A stretch of DNA of 52,696 nt from Bacteroidales bacterium (lineage in GTDB: Bacteria; Bacteroidota; Bacteroidia; Bacteroidales; P3). Positions 48,517-52,696 of the stretch are shown piece after piece. Where the stretch lies: assembly GCA_017454015.1 (NCBI GenBank), contig JAFTDW010000011.1, forward strand, positions 1 to 52,696, read 5' to 3'. The notes beneath the pieces were generated by a model that worked only from the letters and a program-made list of their open reading frames with translations, was not told the DNA's origin and searched no databases. Position numbers and translations under genes: made by a program. Numbering within the stretch: position 1 is the stretch's first letter; each line of letters starts with the position of its first letter.

Positions 48517-51014
48517 CAGAATGTTATGGTAAGTTTAAGGTTTAGCTGGCGGGCTGTGAGGTAGTTGGGCACGCCATAGTAGATGTTGTCGTAGTCGGAG
48601 ACCCAGAGATACGACACCACGTTCTTGTAGTTGAAGAGGTTAAAGACCTCCACCGACAGCTGTATGTCGTCGACCGTTCGGAACACCTTGGCGTCGGCCA
48701 GGCGCTGTATGCTGTGGAGGCGCAGGGTGTTGCCCCAGTCCACGCGGAAATAGGCCGGCAGGTAGTAGTCGCGCGAGAAGTCGGTCTGTTGCGGATAGGT
48801 GAAGGGCAGTCCCGAGGCGGCTATGAGGTGCATGCTCATGCACCACCACGGAGCCTGCGGCAGGTAGTCCTGAAAGAAGAGCTTGAAAGCCACGCACTGG
48901 TTTGTGGGGGTTGCTATGTAGCCGTACTCGTCGCCCACTATGTCGTACATGGAGTTCATCAGCGAGAGGCTTGCCCACGATTCGAGGTCGGGCACCAGCT
49001 GTGCGTTGAGCCTCAGTCCCACGCCGGCGGCATAGCCCGTGGCCTCGCGGCTCGCGTCGTAGCGCACGCGCAGGTTGTCGATGGTATAGGGCACCAGATG
49101 GTACAAGTACTTGTAATACACATCGGTGGTGAGTTTGCAGGGCTTGTCGAGCAACTTGAACACCCAGTCACACGAGGCCACGGCCTGCAGCGACTGCTGC
49201 GCCTTGGCGTTGGGGTAGAGAGTAGCGTCGGCAAGGCGCATCTCGCGGTAGAACGGTGGCTGGTTGTAGAGACCTGCGGCGAGGCGCCACAGCATGTCGC
49301 GCTGCCACGCCGGTTTGAGGGTGGCTATCAGCCTTGGCGAGAAGAGCAGCTGCCGGTTGCTGCCGCCGTCCGACTCTATCTGCATACTATAGTAATGTGC
49401 GCGTGCGCCTGCTATGAGTGTCCACACAGCCCCCTCTTCGGTGCGGAAACTCAGGTCGCGCTGCGCATAGCCTTGCAGCCGTGTGGTGAGTATGGAGTTG
49501 GCCGAGTTGCAGTAGAACTGCAGCATGGGGTTGTACGGCACGTTGTTCTCGTCGCCGGGTGTGGGGTATTGGGTAGGCATGGCGAAGCCTGCGCTGTCCA
49601 CCCATTTCCATTCGCGCACACGGTCGTCAATCTGGTCTATCTGGAAGCGCACGCCAGCGTTGAGGCTGCCGTTCTTGCGGTAGGCCGTGGCCTTGGCCTC
49701 CGAAGAGTAGACACGCGTGTCGAGGTAGTTGCGTGCATGCTCAAGGAAAGTGCCCACGCCGCGGTCGAACGCCTCGGTCTCGCCCGACACCTCTCCCACC
49801 CCGAGCTCGTAGAGCCAATACTGGCTCTGTATGTCGTAGAGCTCGCTCTCCTTCATACGCTGCCATGAGTTGACCCACTGCAGGCGCAGGTTGTCGGTGG
49901 GCTGGTAGTCCAGCGTGAGAGCCGCCAGGCCAGTGCGGTAGCGGTCTATCTCCTGCCCGTCGAAGTACACGCGCAGCGTCAGGGTCTCCATGAAGTTGCC
50001 AAACTTGGTGGTCTGGTCGAGGGGTATCAGCCCGTAGCGGTTGCTCGACGCTATAGCCAGCAGCGACAGGCTGGTCTTGGGGTTTATTGTGTAGGTCAAC
50101 ACCGTCTGGAAATCGGCATAGCGGGTGTTGTAGGTGCCTTTGGTGTCGAGCTTACGGAACAGGTAGGCGTTGTTGTGCAGTCGGAGCCCTGCCAGATAGG
50201 TGAGCGACTGCGTCTTGCCTATCGGCACAAAGCCTTGCGCCGAGGCGGAGCCGCCGAGGAGCGACGCCGAGAGGCGGTAGTGGTTGGTGAGCGGACGCTT
50301 GTAGGTTATGTCGAGAACCGACGAGAGCTTGTCGCCGTAAAGCGGCTCAAAGCCGCCGGGCGAGAAGAGTATGTTCTGCACCATGTCGGCGTTGACAATG
50401 CTCATGCCCTCCTGCTGTCCGCTGCGGATAAGCGACGGGCGGTAGACCTCCACGCCGTTGATATACACCAAGTTCTCGTCAAAGGAGCCGCCGCGCACCG
50501 AGTACTGCGACGACATCTCGTTGTTGCTGGTCACCCCGGGCAGGGTCTTTACGAGGCTCTCCACCCCCTCGTTGGGGCCTGTGCTCACTTCGAGCTCTCC
50601 CTCCCCTATCTTGGTGACGCCGCGCTGGCCCAGCCTGTTCTGCGTCACCGTCACCGTGTTGAGCTGCGTCGACGACGGCTGCAGCTGACAGTCGAGCTTC
50701 CGCACGCCGCTGCCAATGACTATAGTGTCGCGATGGCCGACCATGCCGCTGCATTGGAAAAGCACGGCGAGGCGCACCCCCACGGGGAGACGCTCCACCT
50801 TGTAATAGCCCTGCGCGTTGGTCAGTGCCCCCTGCGGCTTCGCCAGCGTGTCGCCGAGACGGGTCACCGCCACCGTGGCATACTCCACAGGGCCGTTGGT
50901 ACCAACCTGAGTGACACGACCTTGCAGCACGCCGCCCTGATGCTGCGCCTCAGCCTCCACGGCTGGCAACAGCACGAGCGCGAACACTACAAGACATCTC
51001 GCAAAACAACGCAT
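48516..51014 (-). CDS. TonB-dependent outer-membrane receptor
   Basis: 832 aa from the ATG at 51014, which gives a signal peptide (CFARCLVVFALVLLPAV, mature from about residue 25). Then a carboxypeptidase-regulatory-like beta sandwich (about 30-115: GRVTQVGTNGPVEYATVAV, YYKVERLPVG), a plug domain (about 125-240: QYSVRGGSFDENLVYINGVEV) and a 22-strand-type barrel to the aromatic C-terminus (LKLTITF). It imports an unknown ligand with TonB energy; two tonB paralogues are elsewhere in this window. No SusD partner is adjacent, so it is not a typical SusC/D pair. Confidence 0.9.
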   Translation of the reverse strand: MRCFARCLVVFALVLLPAVEAEAQHQGGVLQGRVTQVGTNGPVEYATVAVTRLGDTLAKPQGALTNAQGYYKVERLPVGVRLAVLFQCSGMVGHRDTIVIGSGVRKLDCQLQPSSTQLNTVTVTQNRLGQRGVTKIGEGELEVSTGPNEGVESLVKTLPGVTSNNEMSSQYSVRGGSFDENLVYINGVEVYRPSLIRSGQQEGMSIVNADMVQNILFSPGGFEPLYGDKLSSVLDITYKRPLTNHYRLSASLLGGSASAQGFVPIGKTQSLTYLAGLRLHNNAYLFRKLDTKGTYNTRYADFQTVLTYTINPKTSLSLLAIASSNRYGLIPLDQTTKFGNFMETLTLRVYFDGQEIDRYRTGLAALTLDYQPTDNLRLQWVNSWQRMKESELYDIQSQYWLYELGVGEVSGETEAFDRGVGTFLEHARNYLDTRVYSSEAKATAYRKNGSLNAGVRFQIDQIDDRVREWKWVDSAGFAMPTQYPTPGDENNVPYNPMLQFYCNSANSILTTRLQGYAQRDLSFRTEEGAVWTLIAGARAHYYSMQIESDGGSNRQLLFSPRLIATLKPAWQRDMLWRLAAGLYNQPPFYREMRLADATLYPNAKAQQSLQAVASCDWVFKLLDKPCKLTTDVYYKYLYHLVPYTIDNLRVRYDASREATGYAAGVGLRLNAQLVPDLESWASLSLMNSMYDIVGDEYGYIATPTNQCVAFKLFFQDYLPQAPWWCMSMHLIAASGLPFTYPQQTDFSRDYYLPAYFRVDWGNTLRLHSIQRLADAKVFRTVDDIQLSVEVFNLFNYKNVVSYLWVSDYDNIYYGVPNYLTARQLNLKLTITF

Positions 51015-51118
51015 AGACAATAAAAACGCACACACCGCATTATTATTGCCCACAAAGCGAAAAACCTCTCCTTGTAGATTCAACGCCCAAACAAGCCTCA
51101 ACCTTCTTAGAGGTGCTT

Positions 51119-51200
51119 GGTTTCTTCGCAACCAACGTTTTCGATAAGCAAGAGCAGTGGAAGCTTGCTTACACTGCCGCAGCCAGAAAACGACTCATGA
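51119..51200 (+). repeat. R1 repeat, pseudoknot-core version
   Basis: Opens with GGTTTC-ttc-GCAACC, a mismatched hybrid of two hairpin variants, then CGTTTTCG, the AGCAAG/GCAGTG/CTTGCT/CACTGC core and GAAAACGACTCATGAA, as at 22343. Followed within ten bases by an R2 copy. Confidence 0.88.
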
Positions 51201-51207
51201 ACCAAAA

Positions 51208-51246
51208 GTCATGAGCACCTATGAAATAAAAACAAGGATAGCGAAT
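51208..51246 (+). repeat. R2 modular repeat, A truncated
   Basis: Only GTCATG of module A remains, followed by a full B module ending ACAAGGATAGCGAAT, with two substitutions. The rest of the 373-bp gap 51015-51387 holds a hairpin GGCGGCT/AGCCGCC near 51330-51351 and no gene. Confidence 0.85.
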
Positions 51247-51387
51247 AAATGGAACTATACTCGCAAATGCGCACGCTTTTGCGATTGTCTCAACAGGCAT
51301 TCATGGACCGATTGTTGACGGGTATGGTGGCGGCTCCGCTTACAGCCGCCTTGTTCGGGCACAGGATTTTGACGGTGGCGACCTGTG

Positions 51388-52215
51388 TTACCTCAGCGGC
51401 AGGTGGTAGGCTGCGCTCAGTATGAGCGACTGGTGGGTGCCGGTGAAGGCGTTGCGGGTCTTGCCCGAGGAGAAGTCGTTGGTGGAGCCGTCGGAACTTC
51501 CTTTGCCTTGCTGGCCGTCGTTATTATTGTTGTTGTTGCCCGTGTTGTTATTGTTGCTGGCGCTGGAGCTGGTGCCCAGAGCGTCCTCCTGATAGAGCAG
51601 CGGGGCAAAGCCGTGGTCGTAGTAGAGGTTGACCGTGAGGTTGCGGTGGCGGTAGGTGGCGCCAAACAACAGGCTTACATCCCAACGACGGATATGCTTG
51701 AATACATGGGTAATTTTCTTGTCGGGGTCGCGGTCGGTGTCGTAGTTGACATCGGTCTGCGGCATGCCGGGCGACACTTGGCGGTCCCAAAAGCGACCCA
51801 AGAGGCCTATGCTGGGAGCAGGGCCAATGAACAGACCTACATTATGGCCAGCCTGACGTATGGGTAGTTCGAACTTATAGCCCAGTGTCACAGGGCATTG
51901 GAGATACCATGCGTGATAGTAGCCCTTGCGGATGGAGCCCATGTCGTACCACACCTGCTCCCACCTGCCGCCCCGGCGGGCAAGGTTGGGGAATATCTCC
52001 ATGTAGAGGTTGTCGGCAAAGAACGCCTGCATGTCCTGGAACGAATAATGGAATGCGGGGCCTATGTTCAACGCGGCGATGGCGGACTTGCTGAAGAGCT
52101 CGTCGCACGTAGAGCCCAAGCCTACGCCAAAGGTCATCTCGTAATGTGTAAACTGCCCACGGGCACCCGTTATAGTGCCTACCGCAAAGCATAATATAAA
52201 TAATAATCTTTTCAT
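51388..52215 (-). CDS. Outer-membrane beta-barrel-like protein
   Basis: 275 aa from the ATG at 52215; a GTG two codons earlier is less likely. Signal peptide (KRLLFILCFAVGTITGARG, about 2-20). The mature part has alternating amphipathic strands (YKFELPIRQ, DVSLLFGATYRHRNLTVNLYYDHGF, SLILSAAYHLPLR), like PorT-type or OmpA-like small barrels. A Ser/Asn/Gly low-complexity loop (about 213-250) probably faces outside. Function unknown. A -7 box lies 64 bp upstream. Confidence 0.75.
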   Translation of the reverse strand: MKRLLFILCFAVGTITGARGQFTHYEMTFGVGLGSTCDELFSKSAIAALNIGPAFHYSFQDMQAFFADNLYMEIFPNLARRGGRWEQVWYDMGSIRKGYYHAWYLQCPVTLGYKFELPIRQAGHNVGLFIGPAPSIGLLGRFWDRQVSPGMPQTDVNYDTDRDPDKKITHVFKHIRRWDVSLLFGATYRHRNLTVNLYYDHGFAPLLYQEDALGTSSSASNNNNTGNNNNNNDGQQGKGSSDGSTNDFSSGKTRNAFTGTHQSLILSAAYHLPLR

Positions 52216-52278
52216 TTCCACCTATAAACAATTGATGCACAATATTATATTAACAATACTGCACAATATAGCATATTG

Positions 52279-52286
52279 CAAAGATA
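52279..52286 (-). promoter_or_regulatory. -7 promoter box (TATCTTTG) for the barrel protein
   Basis: Reads TATCTTTG on the minus strand, 64 bp before the ATG at 52215. Confidence 0.65.
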
Positions 52287-52363
52287 CAAAAAAACATCCA
52301 AACACACCATTAATTATTGTTGAAAAGAGAAAAAAAGACAAGGTAACCTCTAAAAATAGCCTC

Positions 52364-52484
52364 GGAGTGAAGAAATGCCGGTGGCATTTCGATAGCGCAG
52401 CGGAGATGAAGAAATGCCGGTGGCATTTCGATAGCGCAGCGGAGATGAAGAAATGCCGGTGGCATTTCGATAGCGCAGCGGAGA
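52364..52484. repeat. 39-bp tandem repeat, three copies, each with a hairpin
   Basis: Each unit contains GAAATGCC-ggt-GGCATTTC, then GATAGCGCAGCGGAG. The first unit begins in TAGCCTCGGAG, half of a palindrome family member. The three units are nearly identical, which points to recent expansion. A stretch of the ORF frame on the minus strand is open through it but is repeat-coded. Confidence 0.92.
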
Positions 52485-52510
52485 ATGTGCGCTCTCAATG
52501 AAAAAATAGA

Positions 52511-52696
52511 ACGTTTTCGTTAAGCAAGAACTGAGGTCATGAACTGAGGTCATGAACTGAGGTCATGAACTGAGGTCATGAACTGAGGTCATGAGCACCC
52601 GTAAAAATAAAAACATGGACAGCGAATAGCACCCGTAAAAATAAAAACATGGACAGCGAATAGCACCCGTAAAAATAAAAACATGGACAGCGAATA
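52511..52696 (+). repeat. R1 fragment and R2 array (A5-B3), cut by the window end
   Basis: AACGTTTTCG with TTAAGCAAG is an R1 start fused to an R2 array: module A AACTGAGGTCATG five times (52529-52593), then the 34-bp module B three times (52594-52695), continuing beyond the window. Units within each block are identical, so each block expanded on its own. Confidence 0.95.

Noticed and set aside
52310-52498. 62-aa frame with repeated RCAIEMPPAFLHL on the minus strand
   Set aside because: It is only the 39-bp tandem repeat read in frame; no start context or signal supports a protein.
52364-52696. Possible CRISPR array at the right edge
   Set aside because: Units are directly adjacent without unique spacers, and no cas gene is present.

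Overview
This window reads as chromosomal DNA of an uncultured-type member of the order Bacteroidales (phylum Bacteroidota). The evidence is phylum-typical -7 boxes (TAnnTTTG) upstream of many genes, an absence of Shine-Dalgarno sequences, secreted proteins ending in type IX secretion (T9SS) sorting domains, an AtpB with a long N-terminal extension, and Bacteroidota-type GyrB, ParC, ABC-F, PepE and TonB-dependent receptor proteins. No rRNA, tRNA, CRISPR array, intact transposase or phage gene was found.

Layout. 0-3.4 kb: repeat-rich left edge, a membrane-anchored Ser/Thr kinase, an acidic lipoprotein and a DUF4190-like/DUF2752 membrane pair. 3.4-5.8 kb (minus): pgk and an atpB separated from the other ATP synthase genes. 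5.9-13 kb (plus): a small RHH-like regulator, a glycosyltransferase, three of the four genes for GDP-D-glycero-D-manno-heptose (hddA, gmhA, hddC), then rhomboid protease, rarD, cvpA and dus. 13-14.5 kb (minus): a three-gene HipB/HipS/HipT-type toxin-antitoxin operon with operator-like palindromes. 14.6-17.2 kb (minus): a fimbrillin-like lipoprotein whose C-terminus looks like the variable region of a diversity-generating retroelement target, a 59-aa small ORF, and a candidate structured RNA with its own promoter and terminator. 17.4-22.3 kb (plus): two TonB paralogues bracketing two secreted proteins and a 160-bp MITE. 22.4-28.4 kb: ABC-F ATPase, lipoprotein flavodoxin (minus), gyrB, pepE. 28.5-36.5 kb (plus): T9SS-exported M6 metalloprotease, ECF sigma factor, a membrane protein with a gliding-motility/T9SS type B C-terminal domain, three envelope proteins and mtaB. 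36.5-37.5 kb: a 40-aa lipoprotein and a broken DUF4143 ATPase. 37.6-46.7 kb: pepA, parC, a second glycosyltransferase, hflX, ftcD (minus), NUDIX. 46.7-52.2 kb (minus): ogt-type methyltransferase, an M16-like protein lacking its zinc motif, a TonB-dependent receptor and an outer-membrane beta-barrel-like protein. The right edge is a tandem repeat array cut by the window end.

The most unusual content is non-coding. Several intergenic repeat families recur: R1 (CGTTTTC...GAAAACG ends, with a covarying hairpin or a pseudoknot-like core), R2 (a 13-bp module A plus a 34-bp module B that expand independently), R3 (direct repeats flanking hddA), and many palindromes built to one plan, a 5-8 bp perfect stem around a 3-nt loop, whose stem sequences differ while pairing is kept. 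These repeats extend or create start codons for several genes and in one case supply the last residues and stop codon of a glycosyltransferase.
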